Position numbers and translations under genes: made by a program
Part shown: piece by piece, positions 45,787 through 53,939 of the stretch
How the letters are laid out: every line of letters begins with the position of its first letter
How positions within the stretch are numbered: position 1 is the stretch's first letter
Source of the DNA: Neisseria dentiae
GTDB lineage: Bacteria > Pseudomonadota > Gammaproteobacteria > Burkholderiales > Neisseriaceae
DNA: 62,876 nt
Direction: 5' to 3'
Assembly: GCF_024580525.1 (NCBI RefSeq)
Contig: NZ_JANIKQ010000017.1
Coordinates: 1-62,876, forward strand
The notes under the pieces: model-generated
What the model was told of the DNA's origin: nothing
The model's input: only the letters and a program-made list of their open reading frames with translations
Database searches by the model: none

Positions 45787-45928
45787 GAGACCTTTGCAAA
45801 ACCCCATCTGCGGCGCATTTCTGTGTTGTGCGCTGCTCGCTCGCTTGCCTATCTACTTGATATGTCTGCGCTCGCTGCGCTGCTACGCCTTGAACTGCAT
45901 CCGCATCTGGGGGTTTTGTAAAGGTCTC
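45787..45928. repeat. 143-bp-family repeat element, copy 4 (reverse)
   Basis: 142 bp, same orientation as copy 3 and only 170 bp from it; one base shorter near the left end, and TTTTGTAAAGGTCTC at the right end. Confidence 0.8.
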
Positions 45929-45947
45929 TGACCGACCGGTTTGGGCC

Positions 45948-46112
45948 AGGGTCTGTTGACACAACGCAACGGCGGTATTTTTGGTCAACAATCCCGCCCA
46001 CGGCGTTAGGTAGCGTAGCGGACTTGCGAAGCTAAAATACCCGCAAGGTGTTTAACCTTGCTGCGCTTTATTGCCTCAAAAAACCGCTGCCGGTCAATTG
46101 TCAGCAGACTTT
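45948..46112. repeat. MITE-like repeat with AGGGTCTGTTGACA ends, copy 2
   Basis: Relative of 17301-17464 with the same interior (CGGCGGTATTTTTGGTCAA, GCAAGGTGTTTAACCTTGC) but a ~25-bp different segment and a decayed right end. It marks the transition from GC-rich core DNA to the AT-rich accessory region. Confidence 0.7.
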
Positions 46113-46334
46113 AGAACGGTTGTTTCTATATCATTTATAAAATGTAAATTATAAAATGCTTTAAAATCAATCAATTAAATATTAACTTGTCAAATTTGAA
46201 GTGTGAATATGTAAAAATAAAGAATAAAAAGACTAGATTTCAGATTTTATTTTTACACAATGTACTTACTATAAAATACCAAACAGATAATATTTGTCCA
46301 TAAATTCATTGAGTTGATTATGCCATTTTTACAC
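46113..46334. other. AT-rich non-coding left edge of the accessory island
   Basis: Very AT-rich 220 bp without open frames. Base composition changes abruptly from the repeat to its left, suggesting an insertion boundary. Confidence 0.55.
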
Positions 46335-46547
46335 TTATTGACTAATCACGATTAAATCCACCTCATCAGTCAGTAACTTTTCAAAATTTGACACAATATC
46401 AATGTTGGGGAACCATGCTAATGCCCGAGTGGTTGAACGCTCAAAAAATTTTATCACGTTAAACCGATGATCATTTTTAAAAAAGGGAACGTGGAAAATA
46501 CGGGTAGAATACCCACTCCCCACAATGGCAACATTAATTTTCTTCAT
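46335..46547 (-). pseudogene. Gfo/Idh/MocA oxidoreductase, N-terminal fragment
   Basis: Seventy residues start like a Gfo/Idh/MocA dehydrogenase: KINVAIVGSGYSTRIFHVPFF is the Rossmann nucleotide-binding loop, and LLTDEVDLIVIS is the end of the first NAD-binding half. A stop follows exactly where the conserved TPN..H segment should come. About 270 residues are missing, so it is a truncated remnant. The base composition is Pasteurellaceae-like rather than neisserial. Confidence 0.75.
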
Positions 46548-46599
46548 ATTTGGCTATCCTTAATTAATAAAATTGTGGCGAGTATAAGATCGTTTCTAT

Positions 46600-47025
46600 C
46601 TAGCCATTTGCGAATAAATTAGCAATAGGTTTCCAATGTAACCCCAAATGTACACCCACTAAAATTTGCAACCAATGGGTGCTGGTCATATGAATTTTTC
46701 GCATTAAATCTGTGGTAGAGTGGAATAGCATTTCCACCAATAGATGTTTAGAAAGCATAATGCCACTGATACAAGCGGTTAAAAATAACAAAAAAGTTGC
46801 AAAATTGACCGCACTTTGCAAAATGCGATAGCTGTTATAACTGCCTGAAAAGGTCTTTTTGAGCCACCATGTATTCAGTGAAAGATGTGAGATAATCAAA
46901 GCAAAAAAGACCAAGCCGAGCCATTCGTGCGTGATTTCTTCATAAAGATGATAGCCAAAAAGAGAAAGCAATATTGCCGTTAGAACCAAATCTTGAGCGA
47001 GTTGGAGGAGATATTTTTTCTTCAT
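46600..47025 (-). CDS. DUF4405-like membrane protein
   Basis: A 141-residue protein with about four transmembrane helices. His residues in helices (FGYHLYEEITHEWLG, ALIISHLSLNTWWL, STHWLQILVGVHLGLHW) suggest a haem-binding DUF4405/cytochrome-b-like fold. It is AT-rich and foreign to the core genome. Length is close to family members, so it may be intact; function is unknown. It lies between a truncated oxidoreductase and an IS element. Confidence 0.6.
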   Translation of the reverse strand: MKKKYLLQLAQDLVLTAILLSLFGYHLYEEITHEWLGLVFFALIISHLSLNTWWLKKTFSGSYNSYRILQSAVNFATFLLFLTACISGIMLSKHLLVEMLFHSTTDLMRKIHMTSTHWLQILVGVHLGLHWKPIANLFANG

Positions 47026-47043
47026 AAAATTGAAATTTAAATG

Positions 47044-47070
47044 GTAGGGACATACGCTGTGTGCCCCTAC
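47044..47070. repeat. GTAGGG palindrome at IS edge
   Basis: GTAGGGACATACGCTGTG with CCCCTAC inverse just downstream of orfB, where the IS right end would be expected. No matching IS terminal repeat was found here. Confidence 0.45.
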
Positions 47071-47074
47071 ATTT

Positions 47075-47965
47075 TTATTTTGTATAACCATTTTCGGTTA
47101 AGAATTTAGCTAATCTTTTTTCCACTTGTTGTTCAGCCCTTACCGTTTTATGCAAATACGCCTCAAAACCGTTTAGCCCTTTTAGTCTCACTTGAATACG
47201 CTCGTGATTGTAATAATGAATATATTTGTGAATAGTTTGTTCGAGTTGCTCAAATGTTTCAAATCGTTTACCAAAATAACATTCCGTCTTCAATCGCCCG
47301 AAAAAGCTTTCCATCGCACTGTTATCCAAGCAATTTCCTTTTCTTGACATACTTTGCACGATGCCATTTTGTTTCAATATCGCCTGATAACCTGCCATCT
47401 GATATTGCCATCCTTGGTCGGAATGTAAAATCGGGCTTGCTCCTTGCGGGAGCTTTGCGACAGATTGTTTCATCATTCGCATTATTTGCTCAAAGTTTGG
47501 GCTTCGGGCAAGGTCATAGGCGATAATTTCGCCATTAAATAAGTCCTTAATCGGCGAAAGATAAAGTTTGCCTTCCGCACATTTAAACTCGGTAATATCC
47601 GTGACGAGCTTTTCATTTGGAGCGTTTGTGTGAAAATCCTGTCGCAATAAATTCTCGGCAATTTTACCCACTTCGCCTTTGTAAGAACGATATTTTCTCT
47701 GCTTACATTTTCCTTTTAAATCAAGCTGTTGCATTATCGCTTGCACACGCTTATGGTTAATTGCACCGAACATTTTTCGCAATGCTAACGTAATACGACG
47801 ATAGCCATAATTGCCGTCATTTTTGCGATAAATCTCAACAATTTCCTGCCTAATTGCCACATTTTTATCAATTTTAAGCTGTAAATGATAAAAGAATGAA
47901 CAGCGTTTTAAACCTGTCAAATGGAGTAATATTTCCAAGGAAAAATTTACCCTCAACATTTTCAT
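47075..47965 (-). CDS. IS3-family transposase OrfB (catalytic)
   Basis: A 296-residue DDE recombinase: HTH_21-like NDGNYGYRRITLAL, then catalytic Asp in LVTDITEF, Asp in ILHSDQGWQYQ and Glu in LDNSAMESFFGRLK, with a C-terminal YNHERIQVRLKG tail. All three catalytic residues are present. It lies in the -1 frame relative to orfA, and the orfB frame is open back through GGAAAAAG at the end of orfA, so an OrfAB fusion by -1 frameshifting is expected. Confidence 0.88.
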   Translation of the reverse strand: MKMLRVNFSLEILLHLTGLKRCSFFYHLQLKIDKNVAIRQEIVEIYRKNDGNYGYRRITLALRKMFGAINHKRVQAIMQQLDLKGKCKQRKYRSYKGEVGKIAENLLRQDFHTNAPNEKLVTDITEFKCAEGKLYLSPIKDLFNGEIIAYDLARSPNFEQIMRMMKQSVAKLPQGASPILHSDQGWQYQMAGYQAILKQNGIVQSMSRKGNCLDNSAMESFFGRLKTECYFGKRFETFEQLEQTIHKYIHYYNHERIQVRLKGLNGFEAYLHKTVRAEQQVEKRLAKFLTENGYTK

Positions 47966-47970
47966 GATGG

Positions 47971-48471
47971 CTACTTTTTCCGCATTTTTGCTTGGTTGAG
48001 TTCCCGCAACTTTTTTAGGTAAGCATTCTCCGCTTCCAGTTCCAAAATCCGATAACGCAAGCGTTCTTCTTCGGTTTTGGGTGGGGGAGGCATTTTCGGG
48101 TATTTCGGTTTCATTGCTGGTCGTCCTTTCGGCTTTGGAAATAAGCCGTTTATACCTTGTTTTTCAAAGGCTTGCAACCACTGGCTAATCACCCCTGAAT
48201 TAGCAATACCAAAATGCAGACAAGCACTTTCTGCAGAAAATTGCCCCTTTTTGACCGCTTGTATGACGGTTAATTTAAATTCTGGGGAATATTTTTGCTT
48301 CTTACCCAGTACGGCTAAACTATTGATTCCATTATAGTTATATTGCGAAATCCAACGACGTAGCGTGGAGGCTTTAAGCTGAAATTGCTGGCGAGTGAGT
48401 GAGCAATTTTTCCCGTTTTGGAGAAAAAATGCGATCACTTCTTGTTTGAAAGATTGGTTGTATTTCGTCAT
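47971..48471 (-). CDS. IS3-family transposase OrfA (DNA-binding)
   Basis: A 166-residue protein with two helix-turn-helix units (LTRQQFQLKASTLRRWISQY and AESACLHFGIANSGVISQWL) and a C-terminal leucine-zipper-like segment (EEERLRYRILELEAENAYLKKL). This layout is typical of IS150-group OrfA proteins. It ends in AAAAAG-TAG, the place for frameshifting into orfB. Confidence 0.88.
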   Translation of the reverse strand: MTKYNQSFKQEVIAFFLQNGKNCSLTRQQFQLKASTLRRWISQYNYNGINSLAVLGKKQKYSPEFKLTVIQAVKKGQFSAESACLHFGIANSGVISQWLQAFEKQGINGLFPKPKGRPAMKPKYPKMPPPPKTEEERLRYRILELEAENAYLKKLRELNQAKMRKK

Positions 48472-48528
48472 AAAAAATCTGCACCTTAATCAGTTGGTTT
48501 TTAGTCCAACTTTTGGGGTGCAGATCAG

Positions 48529-48790
48529 ACGCTCACTTTGTCGCCGATTTGAAATTCGCCAGCGTCATCGCCCACCGCCACGACCACGCCTGCCCCTGCA
48601 TAACCCAAAGTCGCAGGGAACACAGGGTCAATCACATACGCCCCTTCCCGATACATCATCTCGGCACGGTTTAGTCCCAAAGCGTGCATTTGGATTTGCA
48701 CTTCGCCCGATTTTGGGCGGGGATTTGTACATCAACGATTTGCAGGACATCAGGCGAACCTGTTTTTGTAAATTGGATTTGTTTGCTCAT
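48529..48790 (-). pseudogene. Zinc-type alcohol dehydrogenase, N-terminal fragment
   Basis: Starts MSKQIQFTKTGSPDVLQIVDVQIP, then a one-base frameshift within CCCGCCCAAAA moves to the frame reading KSGEVQIQMHALGLNRAEMM...PATLGYAGAG..GDKVSV. This is the first ~88 residues of a quinone-reductase/zinc-type dehydrogenase. It stops where the IS3 element begins. The missing C-terminal part appears 8 kb away at 56393-57102 on the same strand. Confidence 0.8.
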
Positions 48791-49026
48791 TGTTTTGACC
48801 TATATTAAAAATGGGCGTATTTTAGCGTTTTAAAATAACAATAAGAATGGCGAAAAATGGGAAGTTGGTTTTTAAAAATGGAAAGATTGGGCGTTTTAGT
48901 CCGTCTGAAAAAAATGCCGTCTTAAAAAAGCATCAAAGATGTAGGGTGCAACTTGTTGCACCATTTTCCTGATGAAATATTGGGTTGGTGCAATGACGCA
49001 CACTGCGAAACTGTTTGAAAAACACA
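48791..49026. other. Gene-free stretch upstream of ADH fragment
   Basis: AT-rich leader of the dehydrogenase fragment, with decayed uptake sequences (48901-48911, 48917-48926) and a GGTGCAACTTGTTGCACC palindrome at 48946-48963. No gene. Confidence 0.4.
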
Positions 49027-49100
49027 ATGCCGTCTGAAAAAGTATTAAAGACCTTTTCAGACGGCATAAAAAACACCGCTTTATCAAAAGCGGTGTTTTT
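49027..49100. terminator. Double terminator after copA (AT-dialect uptake pair plus hairpin)
   Basis: ATGCCGTCTGAAAA/TTTTCAGACGGCAT pair, then ACACCGCTTTATCAAAAGCGGTGTTTTT, a classical hairpin. The same two-part module recurs at 51555-51625 on the other side of copA. Confidence 0.8.
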
Positions 49101-49141
49101 GAGGTCGTTTTGTCATTGGAAGAAGCCTGCGAGGCTGTGGT

Positions 49142-51334
49142 CTACAACTTGCTTTTGCGCAGCCGCAGTGCGTTGCCGACCACGGATGCCGAGCTTAGGC
49201 TCATCGCCAGTGCGGCAATCATCGGCGAGAGCAGCCAGCCGGTAAAGGGGTACAGCACGCCGGCGGCAACAGGAACCCCTAGGCCGTTGTATAAGAAGGC
49301 AAATAACAGGTTTTCCTTCATATTGCGCACGGTGGCCTCAGACAATTTGCGTGCGGTGGCAATACCCCGCAAATCGCCTTTGACCAGCGTGATTTGCGCA
49401 CTGCTCATTGCCACATCGGTGCCGGTACCCATTGCGATGCCGACATCGGCTTTGGCCAGTGCGGGGGCATCGTTGATGCCATCGCCTGCCATTGCGACCA
49501 CCCGCCCTTCGTTCTGAAGCCGCTCGATCAGTGCCAGTTTGTCGGCGGGCTTGACTTCGCCGTGCACTTCGTCGATGCCCAGTTTTGCGCCCACGGCGTT
49601 TGCCGTGGTCAATCCGTCGCCGGTTGCCATAATGATGCGCAGGCCGGCTGCTTTGAGCGAGGCCAATGCTTCGGGGGTGCTGTCTTTTACAGGATCGGAG
49701 ACGGCAAGCAGTCCCGCAAGATGTCCGTCCGCAGCCAGATATATCACGCTGGCACCTTCACTGCGCAGGGATTCGGCCTGCTCGATCAGTGGTTCGACGC
49801 TAAGCCCGTTCTGCTGCATAAACGCCGTGTTGCCCAGTGCCAGCGCACGCCCTTCAACCACGCCGCTCACGCCGATGCCGCTGCCTGAATCAAACTGTTC
49901 GGGTTTGCTCAGCTTCAGCTGTTGTGCCCGTGCGGCCTGCACAATGGCGTCGGCCAGCGGGTGTTCGCTGCCCTGATCCAAGCTGGCGGCCAAACGCAGC
50001 ACTTCTTCGGCGGAAAAGCCTGCTGCCGCAACGGCACGGTCAAAGGCGGGTCGGCCTTCGGTGAGTGTGCCGGTTTTATCAATCACCAAAGTGTCTACTC
50101 GCCGCAAGTTTTCGATAGCGGCGGCATCACGGAACAATATGCCCCTGCCTGCCCCACGTCCTGTGGCGACCATCACCGACATCGGCGTGGCCAGTCCCAG
50201 TGCACAGGGGCAGGCGATAATCAAGACCGCAACGGCGTTGATCAACCCGAACACCCAAGACGGTTGCGGGCCGAACACGCCCCAGACAAAGAAAGTGGCA
50301 ACGGCGACGGCGACAACAGCCAGTACGAAATAGCCTGCCACCCCGTCGGCCATACGCTGCATCGGTGCTTTGGAGCGCTGCGCCTGGGCCACCATCTGGA
50401 CAATCTGCGAAAGCACGGTTTCCGAACCGATGCGCTCGGAGCGGATGACGAGCGCACCGCCGGTGTTGAGCGTGGCGCCGATGACTTTGTCGCCGGTGGC
50501 TTTGCGCACCGGCAGCGGCTCGCCGGTCAGCATCGATTCATCTACCGAGCTTGCGCCCTCAACCACCACGCCATCGACAGGCACTTTTTCGCCGGGGCGC
50601 ACACGCAGAAGGTCGCCGATGTGGATGTGGCTGAGCGGCACATCTTCTTCAGCACCGCCCGGGCCGATACGCCGTGCGGTTTTGGGCGCCAGTCCGAGCA
50701 GGGTCTTGATTGCCGCCGAAGTCTGCGACCGGGCTTTGAGTTCGAGCATCTGGCCGAGCAAGGTCAGCGAGATGATGACGGCCGCCGCCTCAAAATACAC
50801 GCCGACCCGCCCCATCGATACAAACGATGCCGGAAAGATGCCGGGTGCAGCGGTGGCAACAACGCTGTAAACGAAGGCTGCACCCGTTCCCAGTGCAATC
50901 AGCGTCCACATATTGGGACTACGGTTTGCCAGCGACTGCCAACCCCGTGAGAAAAACGGCAGCCCCGCCCACAGCACGATCGGCAGCGACAGCACCAGCT
51001 CTACCCAGCTTTGTGCGGCCATATCCATCAGGTTCAGACGCTCGCCGAACATCGCCAGCACCAGCACTGCCGCCGTCAGGGGCAGCGTGTACCAAAAGCG
51101 TCGGGAAAAATCACGCAGCTCCGGATTGTCGTCGTCCAATTCAGGCATCAGCGGCTCCAATGCCATACCGCAAAGAGGGCAGTTGCCGGGGCGGTCTTGC
51201 CGGATTTCCGGATGCATCGGGCAGGTGTAGCCCGAAGCAGCCGCTGCATCGGACGGTGTCTGCACAGGGCGGTGCTGTCCGTGTCCGTGTCGGCACTCGT
51301 GGTGTTTGGGCGGTTTGTGTGTTTCTTGCTTCAT
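49142..51334 (-). CDS. copA: Copper-exporting P1B-type ATPase
   Basis: A 730-residue heavy-metal pump. A His-rich N-terminus is followed by a heavy-metal-binding domain (YTCPMHPEI...[13 protein letters not shown]) instead of CxxC domains. Then come membrane helices with the CPC metal motif in [13 protein letters not shown], the phosphorylation site DKTGTLTEG, and hinge [14 protein letters not shown]. It exports Cu(I) to the periplasm. ATG 51334 has AGGAGA before it. No CueR-type dyad is visible upstream, unlike the neighbouring operons. Its last ~60 codons are duplicated at 55913-56158. Confidence 0.92.
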   Translation of the reverse strand: MKQETHKPPKHHECRHGHGQHRPVQTPSDAAAASGYTCPMHPEIRQDRPGNCPLCGMALEPLMPELDDDNPELRDFSRRFWYTLPLTAAVLVLAMFGERLNLMDMAAQSWVELVLSLPIVLWAGLPFFSRGWQSLANRSPNMWTLIALGTGAAFVYSVVATAAPGIFPASFVSMGRVGVYFEAAAVIISLTLLGQMLELKARSQTSAAIKTLLGLAPKTARRIGPGGAEEDVPLSHIHIGDLLRVRPGEKVPVDGVVVEGASSVDESMLTGEPLPVRKATGDKVIGATLNTGGALVIRSERIGSETVLSQIVQMVAQAQRSKAPMQRMADGVAGYFVLAVVAVAVATFFVWGVFGPQPSWVFGLINAVAVLIIACPCALGLATPMSVMVATGRGAGRGILFRDAAAIENLRRVDTLVIDKTGTLTEGRPAFDRAVAAAGFSAEEVLRLAASLDQGSEHPLADAIVQAARAQQLKLSKPEQFDSGSGIGVSGVVEGRALALGNTAFMQQNGLSVEPLIEQAESLRSEGASVIYLAADGHLAGLLAVSDPVKDSTPEALASLKAAGLRIIMATGDGLTTANAVGAKLGIDEVHGEVKPADKLALIERLQNEGRVVAMAGDGINDAPALAKADVGIAMGTGTDVAMSSAQITLVKGDLRGIATARKLSEATVRNMKENLLFAFLYNGLGVPVAAGVLYPFTGWLLSPMIAALAMSLSSASVVGNALRLRKSKL

Positions 51335-51554
51335 CACAATTTCTCCTGTTGGGTTCATAGGGTCATCACCGGTCGTTTACCGAAAAAGTAGGTACGGATT
51401 GGGCCGGTCAGAATGACGGTTTTTTCAGGCTGCCTGCAAATACCGATGCCGTCTGAAAAAGCAGAAGGTTCAGAACATCGCTTGCCGATGTGTCCGACAA
51501 GTCGGCATCATCATTTCCTTGGGGCTTGTTTTAAAGGCTGCCTGAAAACCCCAA

Positions 51555-51625
51555 ATGCCGTCTGAAAAAGCCTTAAACCTGTTTTCAGACGACCTCAAAA
51601 GCACCGCTTTATCAAAAGCGGTGTT
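51555..51625. terminator. Double terminator after DUF305 gene (duplicate module)
   Basis: ATGCCGTCTGAAAAA with TTTTCAGACGACCT (a mucosa-type AGGTCGTCTGAA variant), then CACCGCTTTATCAAAAGCGGTG hairpin. It matches the module at 49027-49100. Confidence 0.75.
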
Positions 51626-51630
51626 TTGCC

Positions 51631-52371
51631 TTATTGCCCCTGCTGTTTTAGCCAGTCTTGCATCAGCTTGATTTCAGGTTCTTGGGCTTTGATGATGTCT
51701 TGAGCGAGCTTTTTCATTTTTTCGTCTTTGCCGAACTGTAATTGCACTTTTGCCATCTCGACCGCCCCTTGATGATGCGGAATCATTGCTTTGGCAAAGG
51801 CAACATCAGGGTTTGGCTCATTGATTGCCGCCATCATCGCCTCGTGGTGCGCCTTGCCTGCGGCATAGGCTTTGGCGTGTGGGGCGTTGGCGTTTTGGGT
51901 GGTCGTGTCTTTGCCATTCAGCCAGCCATTCATCAAGTCAATTTCGGCTTGTTGTCCGTCAATAATCGCTTGGGCAAGTTTTCTCATTGTTTCGTCTTTG
52001 CCATATTCAAGCTGTACTTTTGCCATTTCCACCGCCCCAATATGGTGGGGAATCATACCAGAGACAAACGCCACATCAGGGTCTGCCAAACTGCCTGCCA
52101 CACTCATTTTATCGCCCATCGCCCCCATCATCGCAAGGTAGGCTTGGGTATGCGGAGCGGTGTTTTGATTGTCCATTGCCATTGCCGAATGGTTCATATT
52201 GGCGTGGCTGTTTTGGTTGTTTGTGGTGTCGTGAGTGCTTTGGGTGTAATTGTTATCGCCTACATTAGAATGCGTTGGTACATCGTTTTTGGCATTACCA
52301 CAAGCGGTCAAAGTCGCCACAACAAGGGCAAGGGCAGATAATTGTACGGCACGGTTTTTAAACATTTTCAT
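51631..52371 (-). CDS. DUF305 lipoprotein with two tandem domains
   Basis: A 246-residue lipoprotein (lipobox LTAC) with a His/Met/Asn-rich linker (HANMNHSAMAMDNQN) that could bind copper. Two tandem DUF305 repeats follow, each with MIPHHxGAVEMAKVQLxxGKDExM and QxxEIxLMxxWL. DUF305 proteins are ferritin-like bundles common in metal-resistance loci; the paired His in MIPHH are likely metal ligands. It lies 77 bp downstream of the Cys-rich peptide gene and shares its CueR-type promoter. Confidence 0.85.
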   Translation of the reverse strand: MKMFKNRAVQLSALALVVATLTACGNAKNDVPTHSNVGDNNYTQSTHDTTNNQNSHANMNHSAMAMDNQNTAPHTQAYLAMMGAMGDKMSVAGSLADPDVAFVSGMIPHHIGAVEMAKVQLEYGKDETMRKLAQAIIDGQQAEIDLMNGWLNGKDTTTQNANAPHAKAYAAGKAHHEAMMAAINEPNPDVAFAKAMIPHHQGAVEMAKVQLQFGKDEKMKKLAQDIIKAQEPEIKLMQDWLKQQGQ

Positions 52372-52448
52372 TACAGTTTTCCTTATCAAAATGGGATTTG
52401 GCAAACATTGGGCAAACCTAAGCCCGCCCAATGTTTTTAGTTAATCAA

Positions 52449-52592
52449 TTACTTGCAATCACAATCGCCACAAGTGCAGTTTTGACAAATGCACGGCTCG
52501 CCATTTTGGCAGTTGCATTTTGGATTGCAATTTTGCCCTGTGCAAGATTGGCAACCGCAGTGGGCGTTTGGGTTTTTGATGATGTCGTTCAT
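52449..52592 (-). CDS. Cys-rich metallothionein-like peptide (47 aa)
   Basis: A 47-residue peptide with 12 cysteines in CxC and CxxC spacing (Cys 12, 14, 17, 22, 26, 28, 34, 36, 39, 41, 44, 46), starting MNDIIKNPNAHCGCQSC and ending CGDCDCK. It has no aromatic residues, as in metallothioneins, and would chelate Cu(I) in thiolate clusters. GGAGAA precedes the ATG by 8 bp. A CueR-type promoter lies about 90 bp upstream. I do not recognise a named family; it resembles the short bacterial and fungal copper metallothioneins only in composition. Confidence 0.8.
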   Translation of the reverse strand: MNDIIKNPNAHCGCQSCTGQNCNPKCNCQNGEPCICQNCTCGDCDCK

Positions 52593-52679
52593 AACAATTC
52601 TCCAAATTAAAGGTTGATTATCAAAACAAAAACCGTTTTTAAGCCACTAAAAACATTGCTTTTTTGTTTTGATGAGCGT

Positions 52680-52710
52680 ATCATAAATCCTAACCTTGCG
52701 TTAGGGTCAA
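52680..52710 (-). promoter_or_regulatory. CueR-type promoter driving metallothionein and DUF305 genes
   Basis: On the minus strand, -35 TTGACC (52710-52705) and -10 TATGAT (52685-52680) are 19 bp apart, the long spacer of MerR-activated promoters. The spacer holds the dyad centred on CCTTGACCCTAACGCAAGG. The cueR gene lies just across the intergenic region. Confidence 0.8.
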
Positions 52711-52764
52711 GGATTATTTTTGCGGATTGACAATTTTTTACAAACGCCAAAACAAGGAGCAACA

Positions 52765-53169
52765 ATGAACATCGGTCAAGCGTCCAAAGCCACAGGGCTG
52801 TCCATCAAGCAAATCCGTGATTATGAAAAAGCCGGTTTGTTATCAAACACTTCACGCAGTGCATCAGGCTATCGTATTTATGGCAATGATACGCTTGACC
52901 GCCTAAAATTCATCGCCAAAGCAAGGGGCGTGGGCTTTTCGCTTGCCCAAATTGGCGAGCTTTTGGCACTGCAAGACAATCCACACCGCAAAAGCTGTGA
53001 AGTTAAAAGCCTGACGGGCGTGCACATTGAATTTTTGACCCAGAAAATCGAAGAACTGACACAGATGAAAGCCACCTTGCAGGCGTGGAGCGACGCCTGC
53101 ACCGGCGACAACGCCCCCGACTGCCCGATTTTAAAAGGCTTGGCGGAGGGCGGTGAGGATAAGGGCTGA
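52765..53169 (+). CDS. cueR: CueR-like copper-responsive MerR regulator
   Basis: A 134-residue MerR-family activator. N-terminal winged helix MNIGQASKATGLSIKQIRDYE, then the long dimer helix, then a metal loop with Cys in ACTGDNAPDCPIL. Cys pairs spaced eight residues apart (C112 and C120 type) match the CueR copper site. AAGGAGC precedes the ATG. It is divergent from the Cys-rich peptide operon, whose promoter has the 19-bp CueR spacing, and another such promoter lies at 55833-55863. Confidence 0.9.
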   Translation: MNIGQASKATGLSIKQIRDYEKAGLLSNTSRSASGYRIYGNDTLDRLKFIAKARGVGFSLAQIGELLALQDNPHRKSCEVKSLTGVHIEFLTQKIEELTQMKATLQAWSDACTGDNAPDCPILKGLAEGGEDKG

Positions 53170-53243
53170 CAAAGTTTTTTGGCGGTTTTTTCAGGCAGGG
53201 TTAATTTAAGAAGGCCGTCTTAAAAAACACAATTTGCCGTTTT

Positions 53244-53294
53244 ACCGCTGTTTTTTACCGCAAGAAGCACTTATCGGTGGTAAAAAACAGCGGT
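53244..53294. repeat. 16-bp inverted repeat downstream of cueR
   Basis: ACCGCTGTTTTTTACC and its exact reverse complement around a 19-base loop; a candidate terminator or recombination scar between convergent cueR and DUF411 genes. Confidence 0.65.
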
Positions 53295-53320
53295 TTTTGA
53301 CGCTTTGATGAGAAAAAATT

Positions 53321-53359
53321 CAGCCTGAAAACCGATGAGCGTTTTCAGGCTGGTTTTTT
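53321..53359. terminator. Hairpin between cueR and DUF411 genes
   Basis: CAGCCTGAAAAC and GTTTTCAGGCTG with an 8-base loop, followed by TTTTTTT on the plus strand. The stem resembles a Kingella/Simonsiella-type uptake core (GCCTGAA) rather than GTCTGAA. Confidence 0.8.
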
Positions 53360-53369
53360 TGCCGAGCGT

Positions 53370-53852
53370 TCAAGGATAACTTTGGTACACGCTGTGCGTG
53401 CCGTTTTTGCCCAGCAGCAGCACATCGTAGGGGTCTTTTCGGCCGCCGTACGCTTCACCGTCCATTCCCGGCGAGCCAATGGGCATTGCGGGCACGGCGA
53501 TGCCGACGGCGTCGGGGCGTTCGGCAAGCAGGCGTTTGACTTCTGATGCGGGCGTGTGCCCTTCGACGGCGTAGCCGTCAATCACGGCGGTGTGGCAGGA
53601 GCCGTATTTAGGCGATATGCCCATTTGTGTGCGGATTTGGCTGTTGCCGGTGTCGTGGATTTTCACGCTAAAACCGTTGTCCTGCATATGCTTGACCCAT
53701 TCGCCGCAGCAGCCGCAACTTGGGCTTTTGTACACTTCCAGTACGGGTTTGGCCTCTGCGGGGGCGGGGTTGGCGAGCATCCAGCCTGCGCCTGCCACGC
53801 TTGCCAAGACGGCTGATAGGGCCAAGGTTTTGCCAAAAAAGGATTTGTTCAT
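53370..53852 (-). CDS. DUF411 periplasmic metal-binding protein
   Basis: A 160-residue exported protein (Sec signal, cleavage near AEA-KP). The DUF411 core has the metal-site motif YKSPSCGCCGEWVKHM, with later SCHTAVIDGYAVEGHTP and AVPAMPIGSPGM. DUF411 proteins are thioredoxin-fold-like proteins in copper and silver resistance operons, probably binding Cu(I) through the CGCC cysteines. It is the third gene of the DUF2933-oxidase-DUF411 unit, 87 bp after the oxidase. Confidence 0.87.
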   Translation of the reverse strand: MNKSFFGKTLALSAVLASVAGAGWMLANPAPAEAKPVLEVYKSPSCGCCGEWVKHMQDNGFSVKIHDTGNSQIRTQMGISPKYGSCHTAVIDGYAVEGHTPASEVKRLLAERPDAVGIAVPAMPIGSPGMDGEAYGGRKDPYDVLLLGKNGTHSVYQSYP

Positions 53853-53939
53853 TGTTTTGCCTCGTCGTGGGTTAAGTGGTTTGGGGATTTTTCAGGCAGG
53901 CTTAATCAAGCAAGGCCGTCTGAAAAAGCGGTTCGGGGT

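Larger units (their letters stand above)
47075..48528 (-). mobile_element. IS3-family (IS150-like) insertion sequence, one end missing
   Basis: orfA and orfB are transcribed leftward. The upstream end at 48528 reads TGATCTGCACCCCAAAAGTT on the minus strand, a typical IS3/IS150 terminus. No corresponding end is visible left of orfB, so this copy may be truncated. The upstream end interrupts an alcohol dehydrogenase gene after a Val codon. Confidence 0.75.

Noticed and set aside
49922..50950. Open frame antisense to copA
   Set aside because: Covers conserved ATPase motifs on the other strand; a shadow of GC-rich codons.
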